In this document: positions 16,871 through 26,474 of the stretch, one piece after another | How the letters are laid out: every line of letters starts with the position of its first letter | Position numbering within the stretch: position 1 is the first letter of the stretch | Assembly (NCBI GenBank): GCA_040222875.1 | Contig: JAVKCG010000009.1 | Location: forward strand, 186,001-250,000 | Length of the DNA stretch: 64,000 bases | Reading direction: 5' to 3' | DNA from: JAJCYL01 sp040222875 | Lineage (GTDB): Bacteria; Bacteroidota; Bacteroidia; Cytophagales; Cyclobacteriaceae | Program-made: the position numbers and the translations under genes | The notes under the pieces: model-generated | The model's input: only the letters and a program-made list of their open reading frames with translations | The model's database searches: none | Told to the model about the DNA's origin: nothing

Positions 16871-19261
16871 TTATTCATACTTCAAGCTCTCCACCGGATT
16901 TAACCTGGCCGTTTTGATTGTTTGAAACGTCACTACGGTAATCGTCATAACTATGAGAAAGAAGCCGGTAGCTGGAATTACCAGCCAGGGGAACTCTATG
17001 CGATAAGCATAATTGTTGAGCCACTCATTCATACCTAAGTAAAAAACAGGCGACCCTATAAGTATTCCGAAAATCACAAGTTTTAAGAATCCTGAGCTGA
17101 AAAGAGTCAAAATTGAGGTCACGGATGCCCCAAGTACTTTTCTTATGCCTATTTCTTTTATTTTTTGATTTGCCAGAAATGCAGCTAAACCAATAAGGCC
17201 TATCGTTGCAATCAGCAAAGCCAAGCCTGCAAACATCGAAAATGCACTGATCACTTTTGATTGATATTCATGCTCTCGATTGAAAAGATCAGTTTGGAAG
17301 AAATATTCAAATGGGTCACTTGGATAGGCTGTTTGCCAAAGAGCCGCCATTTGCTCCAGCCTGTCATTGATGCTTGCACCGCTTCCAGAAAGCCGTAAAG
17401 AGTAAAACTCGGGGTTTCGTGAAAGAGGTGCTATAACCAATGGCGTTATTGGTTCTTTCAGGTTAAAATGGTGATAGTCACCAACCACGCCAACCACTGA
17501 ATAGGTATTGCCCCTTATGATCAAAGAAGCACCAATGGCTCCTTGTGCATCCGTGAAACCCATATTTCTTACGGCCATTTCATTAATCAATATCGATTGA
17601 CCTTGTTCATTTTTGTTGAATTTCCTGCCAGCAACCAACTGCATTTCATAGCACTCCAGAAAATCATGGTGCGCACTATAAACTTTAGCAACCTCCTGAA
17701 TTGCAGAGTGCTCTGGCTTTGAGATTGCGGTTTTGCCCATCCAGATTCCAGGAACACTGCTGGATGGTGAAACCGATCTCACTCCAGGAATTGCACCTAG
17801 CGAATTAATCAATTGCTGGTGGCCTTCGTCAGTCATTTGAGATGCCCTTGGGCCATAGATCACCAATACTTCATTGAGATCAATCCCTTTATCTTTTTTA
17901 ACCAGATAATTGAGCTGTGATTGCATTACAATAACACCCGATACCATGACGAGTGAAATGGCAAACTGAACGATTACGAGTGCCTTTCTTAGTGGCGATG
18001 TGCTTCTGGGCTTTTTAGTACCCTTTATGGCTTCTCTTGTATTCTGCTTAATTAACAAGATGGCCTGTGGCAATGATGACAGAAGGGTACCGGAGATTAT
18101 CAACAGAACGACCATTGGCCAAAATATCGGATGCTGTAGTAAACTGGATTCCAGATTGACGATACCAAGGCCATTAAGAATTGGAGTGAGTGTCTGGCTG
18201 AGCGTCATTCCAACAACTACAGCAACAATATTTAGGACAAGTGATTCAATAGTCAATTGGGCAACTACCTGCTTTTTCCCTGCACCCAGTATTTTTTTAA
18301 TCCCAATTTCCTTAGTGCGTAAACTGTTACGCACATTTGAGATGTTTAGGTAATTGATGTACGCTAAAATTAGGATAAGGATGGCTGCATAAAGCATGTA
18401 ATCGGTGATCACCTGGCTGCCTGTTTTGGCATAATCATAGAGCAAACCCGATTCTAGGTAGATGTCATTAACTGGTTGCAGTGCCACGGCTGAATTTTTT
18501 AAAAATTCTGTATCAGGGTGGTGTTTTTGATAAACGTTATTCAGCTTTCCAGTAATTACTGATTGTTGAACCCCTTCATCTAACTGAAGATAAGTCCCAA
18601 AGAATTCCCAGAGCCATTTATTTCTCTGGTAGGAGGGATGCGCTTCCAGCCTCGCTATGGGCAACACCATTTGCGGGTTGAGGTGGTGCCTTGCCGTAGC
18701 AGATTTGAAGATCCCTTCTACAAGGAAAATATGCTCTCCATCTTCTGATGTAACCCGGATTTCCTTCGATAAAGGATTCTCGTTCCCGAAATACTTTTTT
18801 GCTAGTTCTTCAGATAGAAATGCCCCATTACTTTGAGTTGGCTCTATGGTAAATTCCAAAACTTCAAAACCATGAAAATCGAAAAAATTCATGTCGGAGA
18901 ATAACACATCCATCTGGTAGAAATTCTCCTGTCCAATCGAAACAATGGCATGTCGATCGAGATAATAAAAGCGGTTGTAATCTATGACTTCCGGTACTTC
19001 GGCTTTTATAACTGGCCCTAACGGATAGAAATTGGTGGCATAAGTATTTTTGGAAGACCCTTCATCGATTGTAGTTAATTTGAGCCGATACTTATTGTCA
19101 ACATCAGGGATTAGATCGTCGTAAGAATACTCCTGTGCAACAAATTGCATCATTAAAAAGCAAGCGCACAAAGCAAGTCCCAAACCTCCAATACTCAATA
19201 AAGTTGATTGTTTTTCTTTTAATAATACCCTTATTGCTGACTTAAAAAGTATCTTGTTCAT
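16871..19261 (-). CDS. FtsX/MacB-type ABC permease (cluster copy 3)
   Basis: 796-residue inner-membrane permease with duplicated FtsX organisation: N-terminal TM helix after MNKILFKSAIRVLLKEKQ, periplasmic MacB-like domain, FtsX block with RTKEIGIKKILGAGKKQ, second periplasmic domain, and final FtsX block with KIKEIGIRKVLGASV. It lacks the PadR-linked prefix. The ATG overlaps the preceding permease's stop by one base (TAATG), so translation is coupled. It is the most divergent of the three cluster members. No ATPase is adjacent. Confidence 0.88.
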   Translation of the reverse strand: MNKILFKSAIRVLLKEKQSTLLSIGGLGLALCACFLMMQFVAQEYSYDDLIPDVDNKYRLKLTTIDEGSSKNTYATNFYPLGPVIKAEVPEVIDYNRFYYLDRHAIVSIGQENFYQMDVLFSDMNFFDFHGFEVLEFTIEPTQSNGAFLSEELAKKYFGNENPLSKEIRVTSEDGEHIFLVEGIFKSATARHHLNPQMVLPIARLEAHPSYQRNKWLWEFFGTYLQLDEGVQQSVITGKLNNVYQKHHPDTEFLKNSAVALQPVNDIYLESGLLYDYAKTGSQVITDYMLYAAILILILAYINYLNISNVRNSLRTKEIGIKKILGAGKKQVVAQLTIESLVLNIVAVVVGMTLSQTLTPILNGLGIVNLESSLLQHPIFWPMVVLLIISGTLLSSLPQAILLIKQNTREAIKGTKKPRSTSPLRKALVIVQFAISLVMVSGVIVMQSQLNYLVKKDKGIDLNEVLVIYGPRASQMTDEGHQQLINSLGAIPGVRSVSPSSSVPGIWMGKTAISKPEHSAIQEVAKVYSAHHDFLECYEMQLVAGRKFNKNEQGQSILINEMAVRNMGFTDAQGAIGASLIIRGNTYSVVGVVGDYHHFNLKEPITPLVIAPLSRNPEFYSLRLSGSGASINDRLEQMAALWQTAYPSDPFEYFFQTDLFNREHEYQSKVISAFSMFAGLALLIATIGLIGLAAFLANQKIKEIGIRKVLGASVTSILTLFSSGFLKLVIFGILIGSPVFYLGMNEWLNNYAYRIEFPWLVIPATGFFLIVMTITVVTFQTIKTARLNPVESLKYE

Positions 19262-21681
19262 TATTCGTATCTAAGTGCTTTTGATGGATTGGCCAATGCT
19301 GCTTTAAGTGTTTGATAGCTCACCGTGATCAGGGTAATGATTACCAACGTAATAGCTGCCAGGGCAAAAACCCACCAGGGAAAATTAATCCTGAAGGCGT
19401 AGTTATCAAGCCATTGATTCATGCCAAAATAAACCAGCGGAATTCCGATAATGAGGCCATATCCAATGAGCTGCAAAAATCCACTGCTTAGTAAAAATAG
19501 GATAGATGGCACTGTAGCACCGAGGACTTTTCGCACACCAATTTCCTTGGTTTTCTGAACTGCGATGAATGATGATAGGCCAAATAAACCGAGGCAGGCA
19601 ATCACTATAGCGAGAACGGCGAAGATGCTGAATATCTGACCAAATGTGCGGTCAGATTTGTAGGCTATGTCAAATTTGTCATCCAGGAAAATGTACTCAA
19701 ACGGGGTGTTTGGAAAAATATCGAACCAAATATTTTCAATTTCGGCCATCGTTTCCCTTATGTTGCCGGTGATCCTGGCGGTTTGATAACCAGCTGTTCC
19801 CCAGGTATTTCTAAAGAACAAAATAGGTTCGGTTGCATTTCTTAAAGTCTGCCTGTTAAAGTCGGAGAACACACCAATTATCGGCTGTCTTTCGGCATCT
19901 TCGTTGTTACCGATCTGCACATAATGATCGATTGCGTCTTCTGGGTTTTGAAAGCCCAATCTTTTCATCACAGTCTCATTAATAATTACTGCCGAGGTGT
20001 CGGAGGCCATTCCTTTGATGAAATTTCTTCCGGCTAAAAGTTTGAGGTCAACTACTTCAGCAAACTTTTCATCCGTAACAATTACATAATAGGTTGATCG
20101 ATCACTTTCGGCTTCACCATCCAGCCTTAGGCCCCCACTGAAAGAGCTGATATCAGAACTTCCTCCACCAGGTATCGATGAGGTTACCCCAATGCTAGCA
20201 ACTGGTGGGAGTTGCCTGATCTGATTTTGAAATGTCTCAATTTTCCGAAGACCCAATGAATCGTCAGGTGCAATTCGGGGCTCTGTAACGGCGACAACCT
20301 GATCAATGTTTATTCCGATATCCCTATTTCTCATATAGTCAAGCTGAAGGTAGACTATCATGGTGCCTGCAATCAATGCGAGTGAAGTACAGAACTGAAA
20401 AATAACCAGGCCCTTTCTGAGCATTATCCCTTTGAACGAAGTCCGTAACTTTCCCCTCAATACAGCTACAGGCTTGAATGAGGACAAGACCATCGCTGGA
20501 TAGAACCCTGAAAGAATTGTGCCCACCAGGAACAATACAGACATGGTGATTAACAAGGCTGCATCTGACCAGACATTTAAGATGATCTGCCTCTCAACAA
20601 GTGTGTTAAAAAATGGGGCTAAGATTTGAATTGCCGTTAATGCTAACACTGCGCTAACAAAGTTCAATAGGAGGGACTCTATTAGAAATTGCTTTACCAA
20701 CTGAAACTTTTGGGCGCCAACAACTTTCCGGAGCCCTACCTCTTTGGCCCTGTCCATTGCTTTAGCCGTTGATAGGTTAATGTAATTGACCCAGGCAATA
20801 ATGATGATGAAAATGGAAATGATACTCAAAAAATAGACAGTTCTCATGTTGCCATGCACTTCCGGCTCAAATGTTAGGTTGGAGTAGAGATGAATGTCCT
20901 CCATTTTTTGAGGGGTGAAGACAAGAGTCGTCTCTTCATTCAGGTATTTCGGGGCCAGGGCCCACATTTTTGCTCTTAACGCATCGATATTAATTCCTTC
21001 AGCGACCTTGATAAAAGTGTAATAATTGTAACCTCCCCAGGCATCATTTTCCCATCTTTCCCGAATTGATTCAAAGGAAATCAACATGTCAAACTTGTAA
21101 TGGGTGTTTTGTGGAACGTCCTCAATAATACCAACCACTTGAAACGATTTATCCAATCCGCTATACACATGAACCAGTTTGCCAAGAGGATTTTCATTAC
21201 CGAAGTACTTTCTTGCGGTTGATTCAGTTAGGATCATTTTGTCTGGTTCTCTGAGTGGGTCACTTGCATCCCCCTTAATCACCGGATAATTGAATAGCTT
21301 CAGGAAATTGGTATCGGCAGCCACTACCGCTTTTTCTGTGAACAACTGATCCCCAACCCGGAGATTAAAATTGCCCCACATTTTTTGAGTGGTGGTAAAT
21401 GCCTCAATTTCAGGTAATTCATCCATCAATGCCCTTCCCTCAGGGGCAAATGACATGGCATCCCTTGTGAGCACATCAGCCTCAACCACTTGATCAGTTA
21501 CTACTCGGTATATCCGGTCGGAATCATCATGGAACTTGTCGTAACTCAATTCAAAAGTTACATACATATAAATGAGGGTAAAGCCCGTAAGACCTATGGC
21601 CAAACCAGCAATATTGATTACTGAGAAAGCCTTATTCTTGAATAGGTTTCTTATGGCGACTTTAAAATAGTTTTTGAGCAT
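19261..21681 (-). CDS. FtsX/MacB-type ABC permease (cluster copy 2)
   Basis: About 806 residues from the ATG that gives MLKNYFKVAIRNLFKNKAF, the same opening as its paralogues. An ATG 21 bases upstream is in frame but adds MLKTPCY, unlike the family. Layout: TM helix, periplasmic domain, FtsX block (RAKEVGLRKVVGAQKFQ), a central TM (RKGLVIFQFCTSLALIAGT), second periplasmic domain, last FtsX block (KTKEIGVRKVLGATV). It probably forms an envelope complex with an unlinked ATPase or with its neighbours. Overlaps the next permease gene by one base. Confidence 0.9.
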   Translation of the reverse strand: MLKNYFKVAIRNLFKNKAFSVINIAGLAIGLTGFTLIYMYVTFELSYDKFHDDSDRIYRVVTDQVVEADVLTRDAMSFAPEGRALMDELPEIEAFTTTQKMWGNFNLRVGDQLFTEKAVVAADTNFLKLFNYPVIKGDASDPLREPDKMILTESTARKYFGNENPLGKLVHVYSGLDKSFQVVGIIEDVPQNTHYKFDMLISFESIRERWENDAWGGYNYYTFIKVAEGINIDALRAKMWALAPKYLNEETTLVFTPQKMEDIHLYSNLTFEPEVHGNMRTVYFLSIISIFIIIIAWVNYINLSTAKAMDRAKEVGLRKVVGAQKFQLVKQFLIESLLLNFVSAVLALTAIQILAPFFNTLVERQIILNVWSDAALLITMSVLFLVGTILSGFYPAMVLSSFKPVAVLRGKLRTSFKGIMLRKGLVIFQFCTSLALIAGTMIVYLQLDYMRNRDIGINIDQVVAVTEPRIAPDDSLGLRKIETFQNQIRQLPPVASIGVTSSIPGGGSSDISSFSGGLRLDGEAESDRSTYYVIVTDEKFAEVVDLKLLAGRNFIKGMASDTSAVIINETVMKRLGFQNPEDAIDHYVQIGNNEDAERQPIIGVFSDFNRQTLRNATEPILFFRNTWGTAGYQTARITGNIRETMAEIENIWFDIFPNTPFEYIFLDDKFDIAYKSDRTFGQIFSIFAVLAIVIACLGLFGLSSFIAVQKTKEIGVRKVLGATVPSILFLLSSGFLQLIGYGLIIGIPLVYFGMNQWLDNYAFRINFPWWVFALAAITLVIITLITVSYQTLKAALANPSKALRYE

Positions 21682-21713
21682 ATAGCATGGAGTTTTGAGC
21701 ACAGGGCTCAGAG

Positions 21714-22076
21714 TTACTTTAATGACTTTTTAAAACTTGATATCTGTTTACTTAATATTTCAAGTTCATCTAATAGTGAATTCAATTGTTGTGATGGGAT
21801 TAGTTTCCTTCTTTCAAGAATTATTAGAATGTTGACAACCTCAAATACTGATCTATGAGAATAGTTGAGAAAATCTTTGAAATCTATATTGGAAGATGAT
21901 CCAGAGCCTTCAGAAATATTGTTAGAGATACTAAGAATCGCACCTCTTAGTTGCTCAGCAAATCGATACAATTTTTGTTTTTCAAGTGCATCAGCAATAT
22001 CAAGCAATCGGTCGCTTATGTCAATAGACCTTTGCCATATAATTAAATCTTGGAATCTAAACTTAGACGTCATCAT
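21714..22076 (-). CDS. Four-helix-bundle protein (S23/IVS-type, TIGR02436)
   Basis: 120-residue, all-helical protein. The pattern FRFQDLIIWQRSIDISDRLL, then LRGAILSISNNISEGSGSS, then FKDFLNYSHRSVFEVVNILI is the signature of the family first seen in 23S rRNA intervening sequences. Here it is not in an rRNA gene but between two permease genes, in the same direction, with about 32 bp to the next permease start and about 54 bp from the previous one. The molecular role is unknown; a structural or adaptor function has been suggested only from the fold. Confidence 0.9.
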   Translation of the reverse strand: MMTSKFRFQDLIIWQRSIDISDRLLDIADALEKQKLYRFAEQLRGAILSISNNISEGSGSSSNIDFKDFLNYSHRSVFEVVNILIILERRKLIPSQQLNSLLDELEILSKQISSFKKSLK

Positions 22077-22129
22077 TTTACAGTAAACTTAATATCAACT
22101 CTTAGCTCAATGCACTATGCTCCATGCTT

Positions 22130-24547
22130 TCATTCGTTCCGTAAAGAGTCCACGGGATTAGTCTTAGCAGCTCTGACCACCTGCATGGAGATGGTAAGGA
22201 AAGCAACGGCTAATCCGGCAAACAGCGCAAGGGCGAAATACCAGGCGGAGATGTCAATTCGGTATTGAAAGCTATTTAACCAGTCGTCCATATAGTACCA
22301 GGCAATTGGACACCCGATTACCGCGGCTATAAAAATTAGTTTTCCAAAATCTGAAGTAACGAGGACAGAGATGTGCCTGATCGTAGCTCCTAAAGTTTTC
22401 CTGATGGCAAACTCTTTTTTCCTCTGTTCTACTATGAATGAGGCTAATCCAAATAATCCCAGGCAAGAAATGAAAATTGCTAAAAATGTGAAGTAATTAA
22501 TCAGGCTGGCAAGGTTCTCTTCCTTCTCATATTGAGCTTTTAGATCTTCGTCCATGAAAGAATATTCGAAGCGTTGATCTGGAAAAAGTTCTAACCATTT
22601 ATCTTCTACAAACTTTACAACGGGCCCAGTTTCTTTTGGCTTAAACTTGATGGCTACTTCTCCCCATTGTGAAAGCCTGATTATCAGAGGCTTAATTTCT
22701 TTGTAAAGTGAAGCATGATGAAAATCTTTAATTACACCAACAACCCGGCCTTTAATAAGCTGCTTATTGTTATTTCCACCAATCCAATGAAATTCCTTGT
22801 TAAGAGCCACATTTTCCCAGCCGAGGAAATCTACCATTCGCTCATTGATGAGGAATGACGAACGTTCATTGATTGAGTCTATGTCGATTTTTGGATCAAA
22901 GGAACGACCGTCAGCTAATTCGATATTAAAGAAATCAACGATTTTGTAACCAGCATAAAGTATGTCTGTGCTGATCGCTTCATCAGCTGTTCTCCCTTCA
23001 GGTATTATTGTATTTCCCCAGGGTCTCCTGCCAGGAATGTGGCCGAGGTAGACATCTTTGATATTGGCACTTTTTAGTAATTCATTTTGCAAAAGATTAA
23101 ACTGTTTTGGATCAAGGGTTCTGTTGTTGATAATCAGGGTTTGTTCCTTATTGAAGCCCAGGTCTTTGTTATGAATAAAGCTGAGTTGTTCATTGATGAT
23201 AAAAACAGCAGCAATAAATGTGATGGCTATAGCAAACTGAGCAATCACCAGGACCTTTCTTACTGAAACATTCCCGTTAACCTTAAGGTCATTTTTTAAT
23301 GTTTTAGCTGGCTTGAACGATGACAAGAAAAAAGCAGGGTACAATCCTGAAACAATTCCCACCACGAATGTTGTTACCAAAGCTGCAATTAAAATATCCG
23401 GTTGAAAAAGTGTGTCGGAAAATGAATATACTTTACCTGTAAAGAGGTTAAATAAAGGCAATGTCAGGTTTACCAAGAGCAAACTGTGAAATAAGGCTAT
23501 GCTCGCAATGAGCAACGACTCTCCAAGAAACTGAGAGATAAGCAAACCCTTTTTGGCCCCCATTACTTTTCTTATACCTACTTCCCTGGCCCTCTTGATT
23601 GACCTTGCCGTTGCCAGGTTCATAAAGTTGATGGCTGCAACCAGTAATATGATTGCGGCGATTGCTGAAAAGAGGTAAAGCTTGTCAAGGCTTCCAACAG
23701 CAGACATTTCACCTGAATAGTCAGACTTCAAGTAGATGTCATTCATTGGAAAAAATACTAATTGGAAGGACTCATCAATTTCCTGAAAATGATCCTTTAC
23801 AATTTGGGCGGCTTTTTCTTCAATTGCCTGAATGTCAGCACCGTCTTCAAGTAGTACGTATGAGTAACTTCCGGCCCATTTCCAGTCTACTTCAAAGTCA
23901 TAAGCATAGTTTTCTACCCACCATTGGCGGAGCCGCTCCACAGGAAGCAACAAATCAAATTGAATATGGGAGTTAGAAGGTGGTTTTTGAATAATGCCTG
24001 TAACAGTTAGGTTACTGTTTTGGTAATAGCTAATTGACTTGCCAATGACATCAGTAGAGCCGAAATACTTGATGGCAGTTTCTTCAGTGAGCACTACGCT
24101 GTTCCTGTCTTGAAGAATAGTTTCAGGATTGCCTTGAAGCAATTTGAAGTCGAATATCTCAAGCAGATTGGGATCAACAAACCAGATTCCGGTTTCTGCA
24201 TAAATCTCGTCATCAACATGGATCATCGCCGCACCGCTGACCACTGTGTTGTTGTAAAATCGGGTATAAGACTTGATTTCTGGAATACCCTCCATTAGCA
24301 CCTCCTTTGAAGGAAAGGGTATTTTAGCGTACTTAAATAAGTCGTCTTGCCTTTGCTCAGTAAATGATAGGCGGTAAATCTTATCTTTTTTCTGGTGAAA
24401 TTGGTCGTAGCTAATTTCATCAAGCACATACACGGCCACGAGAATGGTTGCCGCTAAACCTACTGCCAGCCCCAGGATGTTAATAACAGAGTAAAGTTTG
24501 TTTCTTAACAGATTACGGTAAGCGATTTTAAGATAGTTCTTGACCAT
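22130..24547 (-). CDS. FtsX/MacB-type ABC permease (cluster copy 1)
   Basis: About 805 residues, started at the ATG giving MVKNYLKIAYRNLLRNKLYS; an upstream in-frame ATG at 24565 adds only MAVIGS. Same duplicated layout as the others, with FtsX motifs RAREVGIRKVMGAKKG and QRKKEFAIRKTLGATIRH. First gene of a minus-strand cluster of three permeases plus a four-helix-bundle gene. It has no PadR partner, unlike the two prefixed permeases in this window. Substrate unknown. Confidence 0.9.
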   Translation of the reverse strand: MVKNYLKIAYRNLLRNKLYSVINILGLAVGLAATILVAVYVLDEISYDQFHQKKDKIYRLSFTEQRQDDLFKYAKIPFPSKEVLMEGIPEIKSYTRFYNNTVVSGAAMIHVDDEIYAETGIWFVDPNLLEIFDFKLLQGNPETILQDRNSVVLTEETAIKYFGSTDVIGKSISYYQNSNLTVTGIIQKPPSNSHIQFDLLLPVERLRQWWVENYAYDFEVDWKWAGSYSYVLLEDGADIQAIEEKAAQIVKDHFQEIDESFQLVFFPMNDIYLKSDYSGEMSAVGSLDKLYLFSAIAAIILLVAAINFMNLATARSIKRAREVGIRKVMGAKKGLLISQFLGESLLIASIALFHSLLLVNLTLPLFNLFTGKVYSFSDTLFQPDILIAALVTTFVVGIVSGLYPAFFLSSFKPAKTLKNDLKVNGNVSVRKVLVIAQFAIAITFIAAVFIINEQLSFIHNKDLGFNKEQTLIINNRTLDPKQFNLLQNELLKSANIKDVYLGHIPGRRPWGNTIIPEGRTADEAISTDILYAGYKIVDFFNIELADGRSFDPKIDIDSINERSSFLINERMVDFLGWENVALNKEFHWIGGNNNKQLIKGRVVGVIKDFHHASLYKEIKPLIIRLSQWGEVAIKFKPKETGPVVKFVEDKWLELFPDQRFEYSFMDEDLKAQYEKEENLASLINYFTFLAIFISCLGLFGLASFIVEQRKKEFAIRKTLGATIRHISVLVTSDFGKLIFIAAVIGCPIAWYYMDDWLNSFQYRIDISAWYFALALFAGLAVAFLTISMQVVRAAKTNPVDSLRNE

Positions 24548-24688
24548 GCTTCCAATTACTGCCATTAAAATACCAAAATAATATATTCTGAATATCAGCG
24601 AGTTATGAGTTTTCTAACACTTTAAAATCCGCAAAATGTTTCAAGATGGTACAAGCATTGTCTCACTTTAGTACTCGGACTAATAATC

Positions 24689-24696
24689 TACTTTTG
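24689..24696 (+). promoter_or_regulatory. -7 promoter element, possibly giving a leaderless transcript
   Basis: TACTTTTG matches TAnnTTTG and ends only 4 bases before the GTG start of the flippase-like gene. A TTTA lies 18 bases upstream as a weak -33 match. If used, transcription would start at or inside the first codon. Tentative. Confidence 0.35.
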
Positions 24697-24700
24697 TGCC

Positions 24701-25687
24701 GTGAAATTTAGCCTTCAAAAAATTTTAAGAGTATTGATTCCGGTTGTCCTTCTTGGCATTATAGGCAACGTGGTTTTCACCGCTTATTCATCCAGGGAGA
24801 ATTTGCTGGAAGTGATCCAAAGATTTAATTCAGCATACTTTTTTGCGGGTATTCTTCTCACGTTTCTTCCATGGCTGGGGCATATCTTAAGATTAAAAAT
24901 ATGGGGTCCATTTATAGGAAATCCGTTGTCAAATAGAGATTGCCTGCGAATTGCCATTGCACAGGATTTGGGCGGAGCAGTAACGCCCACAGTAATAGGC
25001 GGAACTCCAATAAAATATGGCTTATTAGTGAAAAAGGGTTTCAGCCATGCCAATGCCGGAATTATGATAACTCTTCAGTTTTTGGAAGACCTCGTATTCC
25101 TGAACTTATCCCTACCTATAGCATTTATTGCAATGGGCGGTTTTGAAAATACACTGGTAAAGGGCATATATGAAGATATCAAAAGCCATTGGCTATTAAT
25201 TGCTGCAATCGTCAGTATTGGAGTAATGCTGATTTTTCTGGCTAAGAAATTATACAAGAATTATCGCAATGAATCTGCACCATCAAAAGAAAGCAAGCTC
25301 AAATTGGGGTTTCGTGAATTTATTGAGACGCTGAAGTTTGTGTTATCAAGAGGCAAGTTGAGATTTCTGATAAGCTCCACTATAATGATTTTGGAATGGT
25401 CCTCAAGATTTGCCATTCCCATAGTCCTTGCCTCAGCAATGGGCATTTTGGTAGATCCATTTGAAATATTTTTTCTCCACTGGTTGATCTGGTTTTCAAT
25501 GCTATTTACGCCTACGCCTGGGGCAACTGGTGGGGCCGAGGGTATCTTTTACTATCTATTCATCAATTTTATCCCAGAAAATTTGATTGGCATACTGATA
25601 ACAGGTTGGCGCTTTTTAAGCTACTATTTATTAACCCTTACTGGGGCCGTTGTGCTTCAGGTAATAGGCGTAGTTGATAGGGATTAG
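24701..25687 (+). CDS. Lysylphosphatidylglycerol synthase TM-domain/flippase-like membrane protein
   Basis: 328-residue protein with about eight TM helices. The segments DLGGAVTPTVIGGTPIKYGLL and TPTPGATGGAEGIFYYLF are the two conserved signatures of the UPF0104/LPG_synthase_TM family (related to the MprF flippase half and AglD). Members probably move lipids or lipid-linked groups across the inner membrane. The gene begins with GTG; no in-frame ATG lies before the first conserved helix. No LysPG synthetase domain is present. Confidence 0.85.
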   Translation: MKFSLQKILRVLIPVVLLGIIGNVVFTAYSSRENLLEVIQRFNSAYFFAGILLTFLPWLGHILRLKIWGPFIGNPLSNRDCLRIAIAQDLGGAVTPTVIGGTPIKYGLLVKKGFSHANAGIMITLQFLEDLVFLNLSLPIAFIAMGGFENTLVKGIYEDIKSHWLLIAAIVSIGVMLIFLAKKLYKNYRNESAPSKESKLKLGFREFIETLKFVLSRGKLRFLISSTIMILEWSSRFAIPIVLASAMGILVDPFEIFFLHWLIWFSMLFTPTPGATGGAEGIFYYLFINFIPENLIGILITGWRFLSYYLLTLTGAVVLQVIGVVDRD

Positions 25688-25691
25688 GGTT

Positions 25692-26294
25692 TCAATTGTC
25701 CCTTACTTTTCCATTTAATACGCTAATGTTTGGGTTTATAGGATTACCTGAGGCCCTACGCAATGTAACAACCTGGCCTGTATGATAAATGGCGTCCGCA
25801 ATTGGGCCATTTATCATGTTCCAAAATTGGAACTCAGAAGTATTCTCGCCCCTAACAAATGTGATTTTGTAATTATCCATGTCTCCCGGCTTGGCCGATT
25901 TCATTAATTCACTGGCCCTCTGAATATTAGCCAAAGTTTTCAACCTCAATTCGCTATATACCCATTCACCTGATTCTTCTTCAGGGCCATAATTGGGATC
26001 ACCTGTGACCGCATCAACCAGCGTTAAGGATAAACCATAAATATGATGAAGTGTTTCTCTCGCAGTTCTTGCTCCCTCTACTGATTTGAACATAAGATCC
26101 TTGTCGGTTAATCCTTCAGAAGCCCAATAAAACCTGAAGCCCAAACCGTCAACTAATCTTGCGATCACGTTAGTTTCGGTGTATTCATCAGGGGCTTCGG
26201 GTATCTCATAATAGTAGTCTTTTGAGTTTGAATTTTGACCGATTAAAGTAAGATAGCTTAGTAGTAAGAGGGTTATGATGGTTCCTAATTTCAT
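25692..26294 (-). CDS. Exported DinB-superfamily protein
   Basis: 200 residues with an N-terminal signal-like helix (MKLGTIITLLLLSYLTLIGQ). The mature part is a DinB-like four-helix bundle: conserved His positions in RETLHHIYGLSL and in IADAIYHTGQVVTLRR would coordinate a metal. DinB-fold proteins include thiol-dependent transferases, but an exported one has no obvious cofactor supply, so activity is uncertain. Convergent with the flippase-like gene, 4 bp apart. Confidence 0.8.
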   Translation of the reverse strand: MKLGTIITLLLLSYLTLIGQNSNSKDYYYEIPEAPDEYTETNVIARLVDGLGFRFYWASEGLTDKDLMFKSVEGARTARETLHHIYGLSLTLVDAVTGDPNYGPEEESGEWVYSELRLKTLANIQRASELMKSAKPGDMDNYKITFVRGENTSEFQFWNMINGPIADAIYHTGQVVTLRRASGNPINPNISVLNGKVRDN

Positions 26295-26474
26295 TTGCTA
26301 TTTTGTTTGAGGGCAAATAAATGATTTTCCTGCGTAATCTAAATCCTAATCTATGGCCGAAGTTCTTATTCTTCATTAAACAGCATCGAAATTGCGGGTT
26401 TCACGCAAATAAAATACCCACTACCCCTGATTTGTGCTAGTTGCATTATTGTGTAATTTGAACAAAAGATTGCC

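Noticed and set aside
21714..22076. rRNA intervening sequence
   Set aside because: The protein family fits, but there is no 23S rRNA sequence on either side.
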